A stretch of DNA of 64,000 bases from Epiperipatus broadwayi. Lineage: Eukaryota > Onychophora > Udeonychophora > Euonychophora > Peripatidae. The stretch is from NCBI GenBank assembly GCA_028023455.1, contig JAQFVV010000001.1, positions 24,537,401-24,601,400 of the forward strand. The letters are read 5' to 3'. The notes beneath the pieces are model-generated. The model had not been told where the DNA came from, did not search any database, and was given only the letters and a program-made list of their open reading frames with translations. Positions 1-11,530 of this stretch are shown here, one piece after another. Numbering within the stretch: position 1 is the first letter of the stretch; each line of letters begins with the position of its first letter. The position numbers and the translations under genes were made by a program.

Positions 1-119
1 TGCAACCAAGTGGGCTATTAAAGAAAAAATAACTGGATGATTATTGGATCCGAGTATTATTGTCGACTTGTCAATAAATTTAATTTCATGTGAGTATCGC
101 ACCATTATCAAGACAATTC

Positions 120-1990
120 AATTTAGAATAGGGCAGAAAGTGATGTGATGTACTATAGCTTCTCCTTAAACGAAGTCAGCAATTATGCCCAGAGAAACCT
201 GTTAGCCACTTTTATTTTCCATTCCCCAGTCTAAGTTTTCCCATATTCTGCCCCATTCCATTTCCACAACATAATCTTTGTCAAATCTATGGCCTTTTTA
301 TCTAAATCTCCCTTATCTTTTACCAAATCCAGCATAAATACCAATAATCTACTTTCTGTATAATCACTTTCTTCATATTTATTCTTCCATAACTTCTTTT
401 TATGTACCCTTTCTGTTTTCAAGCATTTACATTCAATTAACAGTTGCCTAATATTTTCTATTTCTTCCTTACATAATTTACAGACTAAATCACCCATATT
501 TTTCCATTTACATGTATATTCTCTTGTTGCTAAAGATCCTGTTCGAGCCTTAAACAATAAACTACTTTCCTTACTATTATCATATATTAACTCATACCTA
601 ATATTATGTTTATTTCTGTATATATTTAAACTCTTTTTACTCTCCATACTAGTTCTCCATCTCTCTAACTCCCTATTCTTTATTAATAAATCTATTCTTT
701 TATCCCATTCCTTATCACTATAACCCTCAACAATCCTTCTAACACAATCATCCCATCTTTTGTACAAATATACTGATATAAATTCTTTCTTCAAATTTTT
801 TGCATACCGCATTACCTTTCTCGCTCATCTTGTTGCCTGCCCTTTACTCATAACCCAATTAAATACTATTTTGGATATTCTTTTATTATCCATAAACTGC
901 AATCTACCAAACATTTTCATTTTACTTTTTGCATCTCTCATATGAAAACTTGACCATCCCATTTCTCCTTGAATTGCCTCCCTTGCTGTCCATACATCTG
1001 CATCCAATGCATGTCTTCCTACTTCCCTTTGAACTTTCTCTAAGTAATTTAATACCTCTTTACTAACATATAATGCATCATTACCATATGTTAATCCTGT
1101 TACTGCAACTCCTTTCCATATAATTCTAACTACATCATATTTATTATATAAAAACACTATTAATTTCTTTATCAATCCCTTTCGTTTCTTTGCTTCATTT
1201 ATCAATTTTTTCTCCCATCCATCCAAATAATTTTTCTGATTACTTAAAATAATTCCCATTCACCATACTTAATATCTCCCAATAAAAATTCTACATCTTC
1301 TCTTTCCCCAGTATTAACCATCATTATATTTGATTTTTCTTCACTAAATTTAATCCCCATCTCTCTATCCATCCTTGCACATGTCCTCAGCATAACTTCC
1401 TTATCTTCTCTTCTTTCTTCACACAAAAATATATCATCCGCAAAAAAAAAAGACCTGACAAAATATATACTCCCTTACCACCTATTAATGGTATCACTAT
1501 CCCTCTTCCTAATCTTTCTATTGCTTTTTCCATTTCACTCAAATACAACACAAACAAAATAGGTGACATAGGGCATCCTTGCCTTAGTCGCATCCCATTG
1601 TAACTTTAACTGATTCTATATTCCCTAATTGATATATATATATAATAATTATTTTCATATAATTTCTTAATAATATCCACTAAAGCTTCATCTATTCCCA
1701 AATTTGCTAAACTTATCCATAATCTATTTCTATTTATTCTATCATATGCCTTCTCTATATCTATAAAACTCATGTATAACTGTTTACCTGAATTCCTACT
1801 CATATCCATAAGTTGTGTAACTACAAATACACTATCTCCTACACGCCTATCTAATCTAAAATCTCCTTGCATTTCCCCCACTACATTATTCCCTTCCATC
1901 CATTTTTCAACTTTTCTAGCCACCATATATATATATACATATACATGCGAGTATATCATCAATAAAGCCATATTCATTTATCCATTACAA
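120..1990 (-). mobile_element. LINE (non-LTR retrotransposon), copy 1, 5'-truncated
   Basis: Minus-strand remnant holding the reverse transcriptase through the C-terminal part of ORF2 and the start of the 3' UTR. The 3' UTR at 120-215 repeats the sequence at 5345-5425 and 12100-12180. The 5' end breaks near 1990, just inside the RT domain, as is usual for incomplete target-primed reverse transcription. It lies in ETF1 intron 6 in the gene's own orientation. This family's ORF1 (seen in copy 3) has a GDSL-esterase domain, a feature known from CR1/L2-related LINEs; the exact clade is not resolved here. Confidence 0.85.
228..1978 (-). pseudogene. Broken LINE ORF2: reverse transcriptase and C-terminal zinc-knuckle
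   Basis: Reading down the minus strand from 1978, frames join to give GDFRLDRRVGDSVFVVTQLM and MSFIDIEKAYDRINRNRLW (RT fingers/palm), then MRLRQGCPMSPILFVLYLSE (RT motif), an eroded ADD box near 1420-1450, SEEKSNIMMVN, RYLGIILSNQ, and a C-terminal part ending with a cysteine motif CKLCKEEIENIRQLLIEC (C-x2-C...C). At least three frame changes and several stops break it, so it is not functional. The endonuclease is absent. It is about 75-80% similar by eye to copy 2 at 5447-7699. Confidence 0.85.
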
Positions 1991-2000
1991 TCTACAAAAT

Positions 2001-2725
2001 AAATTAATATATTCTAATTAAATTATAAATAAGTCCAAGACTATAAAATTTATAAGTAAAATAGTATATTATTCAATAAAAACAAGGTTTTAAAATATTT
2101 ACAGATTGAAGTGATTTTTTTTATTATCATCACAAATTTTTATCCTGATGCATGACTTTATGGCAGAGTCAAGCATTTATGCATCCAGACATTACACTAA
2201 AGATATTCTTCTTTTATATACTATAACAATAAGGGTGTGCATGATGGTTTGGTCATGAAGCCAAATTATTTAATAAAATGTTTCTTAAAGAAATGTGTCT
2301 GGAAACTCAGTCAAACTTTGCAATAATAAATGGTTATTGAGTGGTATAGGAACCAAGAAATATGCATATCTTTATGCACATACCAACCTATACAACAATA
2401 TATTTAGTTAACTATCTATCATTTTTGATCATTCAACTCCAATGATAAAATATCATATACCTTTATAAAGGAGAGATAATGTCTCATTATATTATTTGAG
2501 TCAGAGGGACAGTTTTATAGATCACTTATATAACTAACTATCTACTTAATTATTAATCAAATTCCAGAGCATGAACATTATACGTATTCTAAGATGGTGA
2601 TGACAATATCATTTTTTATAAATTTATTCTGGAGCCAAAGGGTATTTTATTATGCTACAGATAAATTATTATTATATGAAACTATAATCTAACATATCTC
2701 AGGGTATTCTGGATAGACAGGTGAC
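2001..2725. other. A+T-rich intron sequence, no gene seen
   Basis: Part of ETF1 intron 6. I see no coding similarity, splice-bounded exon or repeat end in this stretch. Confidence 0.6.
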
Positions 2726-3060
2726 TAACATTTAAGTGAATAAACATCACATGATCACCATTTCCTATGTTTTCTCATAACTGTTACTAAAACAGGCAAT
2801 ATATATAGAGAGAGTTTTGCCTGTTTTAATAATAGTTATGAGCAATCATAAGAACTGGTGACCATGTAATGTTTATTGGCTTAAAACCAATCATGCCTAA
2901 TAGGATAGTGATGGCTATGGCTATTAAAGAACCAAAGACATTAAAATGTAGAGGTACTGAACTGAGTTCAGACCTATATGACTATATAAGCTAATAAGCT
3001 TGGATTGAAAATATTGTGTTTTCAATTTAAGACTCATAGTTTTGTAGTTAACTGACCAAA
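2726..3060. mobile_element. Miniature hairpin DNA transposon of the AACAGGCAAAACTC-end family
   Basis: At 2728-2880, two ~70-bp inverted arms lie almost tip to tip: CACATGATCACCATTTCC, CTCATAACTGTTACTAAAAC on the left and their complements (GAGTTTTGCCTGTTTTAATA, GTTATGAGCAAT, GGTGACCATGTAATG) on the right. Sequence 2890-3055 (TAATAGGATAGTGATGGC, ATTAAAGAACCAAAGACA) is the same as internal sequence at 61975-62140. Fragments of the family also sit at 21850-21900 and 61338-62364. No transposase is present. The superfamily is not assigned. Confidence 0.7.
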
Positions 3061-3112
3061 ATAAGATTTTATTCCTTCTTTTCATTTTCCCTTAATTGGA
3101 ATTAGCATATAG

Positions 3113-3276
3113 CAGTGGCTCTCAACCTTCCTAATGCTGCAACTCTTTAATACAGTTTCTTATGTTGTAGCGACTCCCAACCTGTAATTTTGCTACTGGT
3201 ATGAAGCAAAAATATGTGATTTTTAATGGTTATTCGACCCTCAAAGGAGTTGCGACCCACAGGTCGAGAACTGCTG
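3113..3276. mobile_element. SPIN-like non-autonomous hAT element (164 bp)
   Basis: The ends read CAGTGGCTCTCAACCTTCC and GACCCACAGGTCGAGAACTG, followed by CTG: the ~17-bp inverted repeats of the hAT family called SPIN ('space invader'). The internal words AATGCTGCAACTCTTTAATA, CAGTTTCTTATGTTG, TAATTTTGCTACTG and TTCGACCCTCAAAGGAGTTG also follow the SPIN consensus as I remember it. Flanks GCATATAG and GCACATGG agree at 6 of 8 bases, fitting an old 8-bp hAT target duplication. SPIN is documented as horizontally transferred among many tetrapods and a few invertebrates. It lies 82 bp from the ETF1 exon 6 donor. Confidence 0.8.
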
Positions 3277-3358
3277 GCACATGGTTAAAACATTTTAATT
3301 GCTTCTTGTAAAATATTTATTTATTTAAAAGAATACAAACATTTCAATTAAATCTTAC

Positions 3359-3488
3359 CTATCAATTTTTTTTCTTGAATAAATTTGACATTTGATAAAA
3401 CTTCTGCTGATAGTTCAATAGCTTGATTAAATCCATTTTCACCACCGTATGATACATCAACCAACCTTAAGATTTTTGCTTGAAGTCG
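3359..3488 (-). CDS. ETF1: ETF1 (eRF1) coding exon 6, residues 245-287
   Basis: Sixth and last ETF1 exon visible here (130 nt): [20 protein letters not shown], then [20 protein letters not shown] and KLI, plus one base of the next Gly codon. This is the start of the C-terminal half of eRF1 (domain 2 end/domain 3), leading towards the eRF3-binding domain. The acceptor is CAATTTAG|CGA and the donor ATAG|GTAAGA. The frame is open and phase-matched with exon 5. Roughly 150 residues (the rest of domain 3) should lie to the left of this window. A SPIN-like hAT element ends 83 bp beyond the donor, inside the following intron. Confidence 0.97.
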
Positions 3489-3489
3489 C

Positions 3490-4008
3490 TAAATTGTAAT
3501 ATTAAGCATGAATTTAGAATATACATAATTATAATATACAAATAGAAATTATATACGCTGTAATTTTCTGTATTAAAAAAAAAAAAGAGCAAAAATTACA
3601 ACTTCAATTTTTTAAAAAAAAAAAATACATATATAATCAGAACCTATTGTAAGGGTGACTTACAACCAACAAACCACCTGCACTAATCTACACCATATTA
3701 AACCTAATCAAGTAATTATCAAATAACAGTTATCCTTTGTTAAACGCATATATATATATATATACGCAAAATATCGCGATAAGCAAATTATTTTTTTTTA
3801 AAAGTCTTAGATTTCCATATTAAAAAAATAAATAGTCACATATATACATAATATAACTAACCACAAATATCCTTAACTAACTGACATTATGACATAGACA
3901 AAGATAAAACATAAAAAATAATGACCTAATTAATATCAAGCATATTGCTAAGCGACCAGACTTGAAAACGAAAAGATAATTCCAATAAATAATTATCTTA
4001 ATACCATA
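3490..4008. other. A+T-rich intron with simple repeats
   Basis: ETF1 intron 5 next to exon 6. It holds A-tracts (3577-3588, 3613-3625) and a short (TA)n run near 3750-3766; nothing coding is seen. Confidence 0.6.
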
Positions 4009-4010
4009 TA

Positions 4011-4889
4011 CACTTGGGTCTCATTTTATGTAGATTATTTTAATGCTATTTTGAAGTTATGCGATTCATATTGCTTCTTAATATCTTTCATATTTTATTA
4101 TATTTATTAGATATCAAGAAATTTAAATTATTAATAACTTATTTTGACTTGAAATATTTTTTTTTCTTCAAATATGTAAGTTATATTAGCAGCTAAGGTG
4201 AATATGCCCTGAAGCTATATTTAGAATCTTAGCTTCTATGTAAATAACCTACTTATACTAATGAGTAAATAATAATAATAGATTATACTTATGTATAAAA
4301 ATATCGCAATAAATATTCAAAAAATTTAAACTTTTAAAATGTATTTTGTTAGATATAAGAGAAATAATTTTTTAGATTGTTAAAATAAATAACGAAGATT
4401 TTATTGATTTTTTTAAACTAAAAATAATCTTTCTAATGGTAATGTATAATTTTTTTGTTTTGATTGCAATCTCATTTTTTTAATATAGAAACAGAAAACC
4501 ATTAACACAGCACAAGACACAAAGTGGCGCTAGTTGTAAATCCCATCACAAATCTGATTAGTTCACAAACGAATGCATATAGTCAAATAGCAGTAATGAT
4601 TAAAATATGTATGAAAAAATGTAAAATTAAATACTGTAGTTAATAAAAAAAGTTTATCTTGTATCAATTTTTTTTCAAATATTTGAAATTTTTAATTAGT
4701 CATACTTCATTTCTTTATTTTTTTAATGTAAATTTTAAAGTAATTTTTCCTTGTTGCTTTGCTTATATATGATTTCTGAAAATTACTGGAACATATCCCC
4801 CATTTTTCAAGGTAAGTCTATTTTAGTGCGATTTCTTTTGTGCGTGTTTTCTGAGGAACATATCTACCGCATAAAACAACACCCAGAAG
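4011..4889. mobile_element. Tigger/pogo-like MITE, copy 1 (879 bp)
   Basis: Nearly identical along its whole length to the copy at 16366-17256. The left end is CACTTGGGTCTCATTTTATG and the right end CCGCATAAAACAACACCCAG; both are decayed forms of the CACCTGGGTCTCGTTTTATG ends of copy 2. A TA dinucleotide sits at each border (4009-4010 and 4890-4891), as for Tc1/mariner/pogo insertions. The sub-terminal sequence has repeated TTATGCG words, typical of Tigger-like ends. No intact transposase is present; the 69-codon plus-strand frame inside is not recognisable. Confidence 0.8.
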
Positions 4890-4959
4890 TAATATTAAAT
4901 CATCCATGCACTTTACTACTGTCACACAATGCTTTATTTACTACCCTCTTTTACAATTG

Positions 4960-7699
4960 ACAGTTTCGATTCCCCAGCAATTTTCTTCAGAACTACAACA
5001 TAATCCAAACATATGAATATAAATACAAATGAATATATAATTTACATTCTACATTTATTAATTAAAAAATTTCCTATATATATATTCTATTTTTATTCTT
5101 TATTTTATTTTATTCTTACAACATTTAACTCTAACTTAATATCTTTTATATTTTACATTATTATTATTCATTTTACTATCAATCATTATTAATAAATTAT
5201 TCATTTAATAATTTATAATCTATTTTAATTTATAATATTATTTTAAACACATTTAATTCACCTTTTATATCTCCTAACTTCAACTGCTAAATTCAAATTT
5301 AAAAAATTTGTTATACTTTTAGTACCCCCCTCTTTAAATTTTGTGATGTGATGCACTGTGACTTCTTAAACGGAGTCAGAAATCTCTCAGCAACTACGCC
5401 CAGAGAAACCTGTTAGCCACTTTACCTTCCCTTTCCATTCACCACCCTAAGTTTTCCCATAATCTGCTCCATCCCATTTCCATAACATAATTTTTATCAA
5501 TTCCATGGCCTTCATATCTAAATCCCCCATATCTTTTCCCAAACCCAGCATAAAAACCAATAACTCGCTTTCTGTATAATCACTTTGTGCATATTTATTC
5601 TTCCGAAACTTCATTATTTGTACCCTTTCTACTTTCAAGCATTTACATTCAATCAACAGATACCTAATATTTTCTATGCCTTGATTATACAATTTGCAGA
5701 CTAAATCACCCATATTTTTTCATTTACATGTATATTGCCTTAGTGCTAAAGTTCCCGTTCGGGTTTTGAACAATAAACTACTTTCCTTGCTATTATCATA
5801 AATTAACTCACACTTAATGTTCCGTTTACTTCTATATATATTTAAACTCTTTTGACTCTTAATACTAGTTCTCCATCTCTCCAACTCCCTATTCTTTTAT
5901 CCCATTCCTTACCACTATAACACCAACAATCCTCCTAACACAATCATCCCACCTTTTGTACAAGTATACCGATATAAATTCTTTATTCAAATCCTCTGCA
6001 TACCGCATTACGTCTCTCACCCATCTTGTTGCCTGCACTTTACTCATAACTCAATTAAATACTACTTTGGCTATTCTTTTATTATCCATAAACTGCAACC
6101 TACCAAACATTTTCATTTTTCTTTTTTGCATCTCTCATATAAAAACTTGACCATCACATTTCTCCTTGAATTGCCTCCTTCGCTGTCCACACATCTGCAT
6201 GTCTTTCTACTTCCTTTTGTACTTTTTCTAAGTAATCTAATACCCTTTACTAACACGTTGCGCATCATTACTATATGCTAACCCTGCTACTACAACTCCC
6301 TTCCATACAATTCTAGCTACATCATATTTATTATACGAAAACACTGTTAATTTCTTTATCAATCTCTTTCTTTTCTTTGCTTCATTTATCAATTTTTTCT
6401 CCCATTCATCCAAGCAATTTTCCTGATTACTCAAGATGATTCCCAAATAACTATATCTATTCACCACATTTAACTTTATATCCCCCAATAAAAATTCTGT
6501 CTTTTCTTTCACCAGTATTAACCAACATTATATTTGATTTTCCTTCACTAAATTTAATCCTCATCTCTTTACCCACCCTTGCACATTTCCTCAGCATAAC
6601 TTCCATATCTTCTCTTCTTTTTGTAAACACACAAACAGACATCATCTGCAAAAAAAAAGACCGATGAAGTATATACTCCCATGCCATCTATTAACAGTAT
6701 CTCTACCCCCCTTCCTAGTCTTTCTAATGCTCTATCCATTTCACTCAAATATGACAAGAACGGAATAGGTAACATAGGACATCCTTGCCCTTAGTCCAAC
6801 CCCATTTTTAACTTTAACTGATTCTATATCCGCTAATTGTTATGTATAGTAATTATTTTCATATAATTTCTTAATAATATCCACTAAAGCTTCATCCATT
6901 CCTAAATTTACTAAACTTACCCATAATCTATTTCTATTTACTCTAGCATATGCCTTCTATATATCTATAAAACTCATATATAACCGTACCTGAATTACTA
7001 CTCATATCCATAAGTTGTGTAACTACAAATAAATTATCTCCTATATGCCTATCTGATCTAAAACCTCCTTGCATTTCCCCCACTACATTATTTTCTTCCA
7101 TCCATTTTGCAACTCTTCCAGCCACCATATATGAGAAAACTTTATATAAAACTGATGTTACTGCTATCAGTCTATAATTGTTTAACTTTCTATGATCCTT
7201 ACCCTTTTCTTTAAATAATAATCTTACTCTTGTATTACTCCAACTACCCGGACAAACTCTCTTCTGTGCCATCTTATTAAAACATGATAATAGCTTTACT
7301 TTTGCCCTAAATTCATTACCATCTCTGCTGCCCATCCATCTAAACCTCTTGCCGCTCCACTTTTAAATTTCTTCCCTGCCTCATTCAGTTCATTTTTTAT
7401 AAACATAATATTCCCATTACTATATGCTTTCATGTTTTCTATCATTGTCCTTCACATCTAGCATCTTTTGTAAATATCTATTTAAGATTCTAATTCTTCT
7501 CTATCGCTACACTCTATTCCCTCATCATCTAGTAATACTATCTCTCTCTCCCCCCTACATTTCTCCTTTTAATGTAATTCCAAATTTTTTTACTCCCATC
7601 TCTTCCGCTTTAATTAATATCCTCCAACAATTTACTATTCAATTTCATTCTCTCTATAATGATCTATTTTAGCCAACTTCTTTTCTGAGTACTTTTCCC
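4960..7699 (-). mobile_element. LINE copy 2, longest ORF2 remnant
   Basis: Same family as 120-1990, extending further 5': the C-terminal zinc-knuckle (CKLYNQGIENIRYLLIEC, first motif now damaged), RT, and the endonuclease-RT linker up to 7699. The 3' UTR at about 4960-5430 includes a C-tract (5325-5331) and the conserved block GTGATGTGATGCACTGTGAC. It is bordered at 7700 by a Merlin-like element that may have inserted into it. It lies in ETF1 intron 5 in sense orientation. Confidence 0.85.
5447..7690 (-). pseudogene. Broken LINE ORF2: linker, reverse transcriptase, C-terminus
   Basis: Minus-strand reading gives a basic linker (EKYSEKKLAKIDHYRENEI near 7690), then FKEKGKDHRKLNNYRLIAVT (RT motif 1), AKWMEENNVVGEMQGGFRSD, the eroded QGCPMLPIPFLSYLSEM block, FFADDVCLCV (the catalytic YADD/FADD box near 6640), SEGKSNIMLVNTGE, and a C-terminal region with Cys residues near 5690. 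Many frame breaks mean it is dead. The FADD box, lost in copy 1, is preserved here. Confidence 0.85.
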
Positions 7700-7855
7700 T
7701 GGTGTTAGCCATTTGATGCCGTTGATGTTAATCAAAAACACATACATATTACGATTCCGGGCTGGGCCTGTGATTCTATATAAATATCGGCTTTTTTAGT
7801 TTTTGTAATAGGAAATTAGAGCAACCAATAGTAAATAATATTACTATTTAAAAAA

Positions 7856-9050
7856 AATATTAGAAATTCAGATTAAATTTTAAAATGATACCGGGATAAT
7901 TGACGTTTTTTGGATAGTAATTAATCATAAAATGGTTTGTTTTTGTTTGTGTGCATCTGTCAAAAGTTACAGGATTTTTTTTAATCGAAAATAAGACACA
8001 ATTACACATTTTTTTTTTCCCCAATTTACACAAAATTGCTACCTTCATGCTAAATTTACAAATGATACCAGACTAATTTGCTCTTTTTTTTTGTTTTTGG
8101 ACAGTAATTATTCAGAAAGTGGGTTCTTTTTACCGTTCTTGAAATAGTACATTTCAAAATGATACCTGGCTATGTTGCATTTTTTTTTTTTTTTTGGACA
8201 GTAATGAATCAGAAAGTGGATTGTTTTTATTAGTGTGAAGATTTTATCAAAAGCCGTAATATTATTGAAATACTAATTTAAAAATGATACCCGTGAATTA
8301 CTTTTTTTTGGGTATTGACAGTAATTAATCAGAATGTGGATTTTATTTTCTCTGTGTGTATATATAAAAAGTTACGATCTTTTTTTCAATCAAAAATAAG
8401 ACGCAATTCTACATGATTCAATTTACCCACAACATTGAAAAAATTCACACAATTTTAAAATAATACCCATCAACTAATTTGCCTTTTTTTTGGGGGGGGG
8501 GGGACACAGTAATTAATCAGAAAGTGGGTTCTATTTGTTAGTGTGTATATTTTAAAAAGGACTGTCATTGAAAGACTCAATTGAAAAATGATACCAGACT
8601 AATTTGCTTTCTTTTTTTTTTTGGACAGTAATGAATCAGAAAGTGGGTACTTTTTGTTAGTGTGTCTATATAAAAAGGTACAGTTATTTAAATACTAAAT
8701 TTAAAAATGATAGCAGACTAATTTGCGTTTCTTTTGGAGAGTAATTAATCAGAAAGTGTGGGGGGGGTTTTTTTTTGGTAAATTTTGTGTATATTTAAAA
8801 AATACCGTAATTCAAATACTACATTTAAAAATCAAACTTCGACTAATTTGCTTTCTTTTTGTGGACAGTAATTAATCAGAAACTGGGTTGTTTTTTTTAG
8901 TATGTAGATATAAAAACTAATCTTATTTTTAAATAATAAAGATAAAAAAAATAATACCAGACTAATTTTCCTTTTTGGACAAGTAATTACTAATAATCAG
9001 ACACTGGGTTGTTTTTGTTTGTGCGTATACATATCAAAATTAACTTGTCA
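7856..9050. repeat. Degenerate tandem array, unit about 120-150 bp, roughly nine copies
   Basis: Each unit carries the order AAATGATACCAGACTAATTT, a T-tract, GGACAGTAATTAATCAGAAA, GTGGGTT, a second T-rich stretch, TGTGTATAT, then TAAAAAG and an AAATACT word. Unit starts are near 7880, 8060, 8155, 8280, 8455, 8585, 8700, 8825 and 8945. Copies differ by substitutions and by T- and G-tract length (for example the G-tract at 8491-8500). It is confined to the Merlin-like element. Confidence 0.8.
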
Positions 9051-9393
9051 CGGACAAATTCTCGTGAAAACGTTACTTTTCGCATGACCCTCGAAATTTT
9101 TGCCGTTCCGCACCCTTAAAAGCAATTTTTGAGGGTTACCCATTCGTAATGGAACCTTCAGGACATTGTTAATAAAGTTACAACGTAACAGTAGGTTAGA
9201 GCACTTGGGAAAAAATACCTTTGTAATGAAATTTTAAATAATTACGACAGGCTAAAATCCACACACTCTCACACCAAATTATAGAGAAATTAGATATGCT
9301 AGCATTACGGTAAAGTTAATAACACAACCATCTACGGCAGCCAATAGAGCCATTTGTCTGTGCTTTTAGCATAGAAAAAAACCAGACTGGCGG

Positions 9394-9556
9394 GGATTCT
9401 TTCTGTGTTTTATCGTAGAAAGAAGCCTCTTAGGGCGAGGCTGCCGTGAGCACTCTTTCTGTGTTTTATCGTAGAAAGAAGCCTCTTAGGTTGGATGAGC
9501 TGCCGTGAGCACTCTTTCTGTGTTTTATCGTAGAAAGAAGCCTCTTAGGTTGGATG
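9394..9556. repeat. Three tandem copies of a 56-59 bp unit
   Basis: CTTTCTGTGTTTTATCGTAG, AAAGAAGCCTCTTAGG occurs three times, with intervening GCTGCCGTGAGCACT between copies. The copies are almost identical, so this expansion is much younger than the array at 7856-9050. Confidence 0.9.
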
Positions 9557-9654
9557 TAGGCCACTGAAACGGTATATTTCTTGGACTTAATCTAGAAATA
9601 GTGCTGTCATGCGGCTGACACCAGGAACAAGAAAACAACCCTTTTCCCATTTAG

Positions 9655-10690
9655 CATTAATATCTTTTTCACTTTGTTCTTAATAGCAGAATTGTGGATG
9701 TGTGGGATTGGTTTATTGGAAAGAGGGAGTTATATAATGAGGGATTGCACTTAGGAAAACAAGGAAATGAAGTTTTAGGGAATCTGATTTATAAAGAATA
9801 TAATTCGGGAAACTTATAAAGGGGGTGGGGTTTTAAATTGCAGTATCAAAAAAAGAAGAATGAACAGGATGTAAGAAATAAGCAAAAGGTAGTTGATTTA
9901 GATGTAAGTGTAGATGTGGAGAGGGAATGGGTCTGTAAAATTAATGGTAAGAAAGTTATTTATAAACATAATGGAGAAGAAAGAAAGAATTTATAAAAGA
10001 GTAGTTAGGAAAGAAGAAATTGTTAAAATTGGGTATTTGAATATGCAAGGTGGTAGGAGATCAGAAAAGTGGCTGGAATTAAACATAGCAATTGAAAATG
10101 AAGAGTTTGACGTATTAGCAGTAGTGGAAACATATCTAAGAGAAGTAGTAGAATCTATTCTGGATGATTTGGTACGGCAGGTATATAAATAGAAAAGAAA
10201 AAAGGGGTTGTGGTATAGGGTTATATCAAAAAAATATTTAAATACTGTTAAATGTCAAGAACATTTGTGGTTTGAAATAAGGTTGGATAATCAAGAATGG
10301 ATGGTGGTTATAGTTTATATAGCCACTATAGTGGAATGGAACAGTAGCATATATGAATGACTAGTTAAGGATATACAGCGTTTTAAAGAAAAGGGGAAGA
10401 AAATAATGGTTATAGGGGATATGAATGGACATATTGAAGAAATTGATGGTGTAGATAATAAGAATGGACAGCTTTTGAAGAAATTTTGTCAAAGAGTGAA
10501 TTTGAGCATGGGAAATTTATCAAATATTTATGAAGGGCAATACACATGGTCTAGAAATAATATATTTCACACAATAGATTATGTATTGGTAGAGAAAGAG
10601 GGAATAAATAAAGTACGGAAAATTAAGGTGTTTGATTATGAAGAAGAGAGTAGGTAATAGTGATCATAAGTTTATTGTAATAGAAATCGT
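9655..10690 (+). pseudogene. LINE copy 3, plus-strand part: ORF1 esterase C-terminus and ORF2 endonuclease
   Basis: Plus-strand reading 9690-9815 gives IVDVWDWFIGKRELYNEGLH, LGKQGNEVLGNLI: the C-terminal end of a GDSL/SGNH esterase domain with its D-x2-H-like 'GLH' block. Next comes an APE-type endonuclease: IGYLNMQGGRRSEKWLELNI, DVLAVVETYL (catalytic ET), MVIGDMNGHIEEIDG (GDxN), and NIFHTIDYVLVEKEG...SDHKFI (SDH). Frame breaks occur near 10190 and 10350, so it is not functional. Orientation is opposite to the adjoining ORF1 N-terminal half at 10690-11530. Confidence 0.8.
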
Positions 10691-11530
10691 TTTCCTAACT
10701 CTCATTTTTTTATTACTTTTATTCGTCTGAATATTCTCACCTAAAACCCTATTTGCCACTTTTTCTATTTCATCACACCAGTTCTTATACTTATCCCCAA
10801 CCAACTCTTCCATGGTTTCTTCAACTTGTATTTTACACTCTTCCAACTTATTATCATTCACTCTCCATCCACATCTTTCACTATTGTTTCTACTTTTATT
10901 TCTATTCTCCATCACATTACTACGTACTCATTCATTACTCTCCTGATGGTTCTAACAAATTATTAGTCCCTTCCATAACATACCCATCTCTACTACCTTG
11001 CTTTTTTACTTTATCTGTCACATCCCTAATTCTAGCTCCAGACAAACATATTCTTATGTACCTGCTTCCATTTTCCCTTGCAATTATATCCCCACATTCT
11101 CTAATTAGTGAATCTCCTATCAATATTGTTTCATAGTCTACTTTCTCTATTCCATCCATAACATTTTCTACCATCTTCCGGGCCTCCTTATCCACTTCTT
11201 CCTTATCTTTCCTATTCAATAATTCCTTTATCTGTGCACACTTCGTCTCTAACGATTTCAATTTTGCTTCTACATCCTTCACTTCTTCCGCTATCTTAAT
11301 TATTCTTTGCCTAACCATCTCCATTGCACTACTACTTTCTTCACCCCATATCTTTTGATACTCCATTAAAACCATACTGTGTCCTATCTTCCGTAACTAC
11401 ATTTTGCTCCCTTTCCCCTGATTTTCTCTTTAGACTATCTACATTTAGAAACCACTTTCTCACATTTACAGACCGACTACATAACCATAAACCTGTAACA
11501 TCCTTCCTAGTTTTATTCAAACATTTCAAG
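10690..11530 (-). pseudogene. LINE copy 3, minus-strand part: ORF1 coiled coil plus esterase start, and ORF2 linker
   Basis: From 11529 down: a basic N-terminus with RKWFLNVDSLKRKSGEREQN, then a coiled-coil-like stretch (RQRIIKIAEEVKDVEAKLKS, LETKCAQIKELLNRKDKEEV; 11300-11175), then TILIGDSLIRECGDIIAREN, block I of a GDSL/SGNH esterase with the nucleophile serine. At about 10930 it jumps to an endonuclease-RT linker (WRVNDNKLEECKIQVEETME). Together with 9655-10690 this is one ORF1/ORF2 region cut and inverted. ORF1 esterases occur in CR1/L2-related LINEs. Confidence 0.75.

Larger units (their letters stand above)
7700..9640. mobile_element. Merlin-family non-autonomous element with internal minisatellites
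   Basis: The left end GGTGTTAGCCATTTGATGCC (7701) and the right end ending GCGGCTGACACC (9622) are inverted (GGTGTYAGCC). Sub-terminal sequence at 7738-7770 (CATATTACGATTCCGGGC) and 9557-9580 (CCACTGAAACGGTATATTTC) resembles that of the Merlin elements at 38539, 12250 and 27801. CTTTTCCC occurs at 7692-7699 and 9641-9648; it could be the 8-bp target duplication, but then 18 bp at the right end are unexplained. There is no transposase. The body is almost all tandem repeat (see separate entries). Confidence 0.55.

Noticed and set aside
7856-9556. CRISPR-like regular repeats
   Set aside because: Units are long, degenerate and contiguous with no unique spacers, in a eukaryotic intron; this is minisatellite expansion in a transposon.
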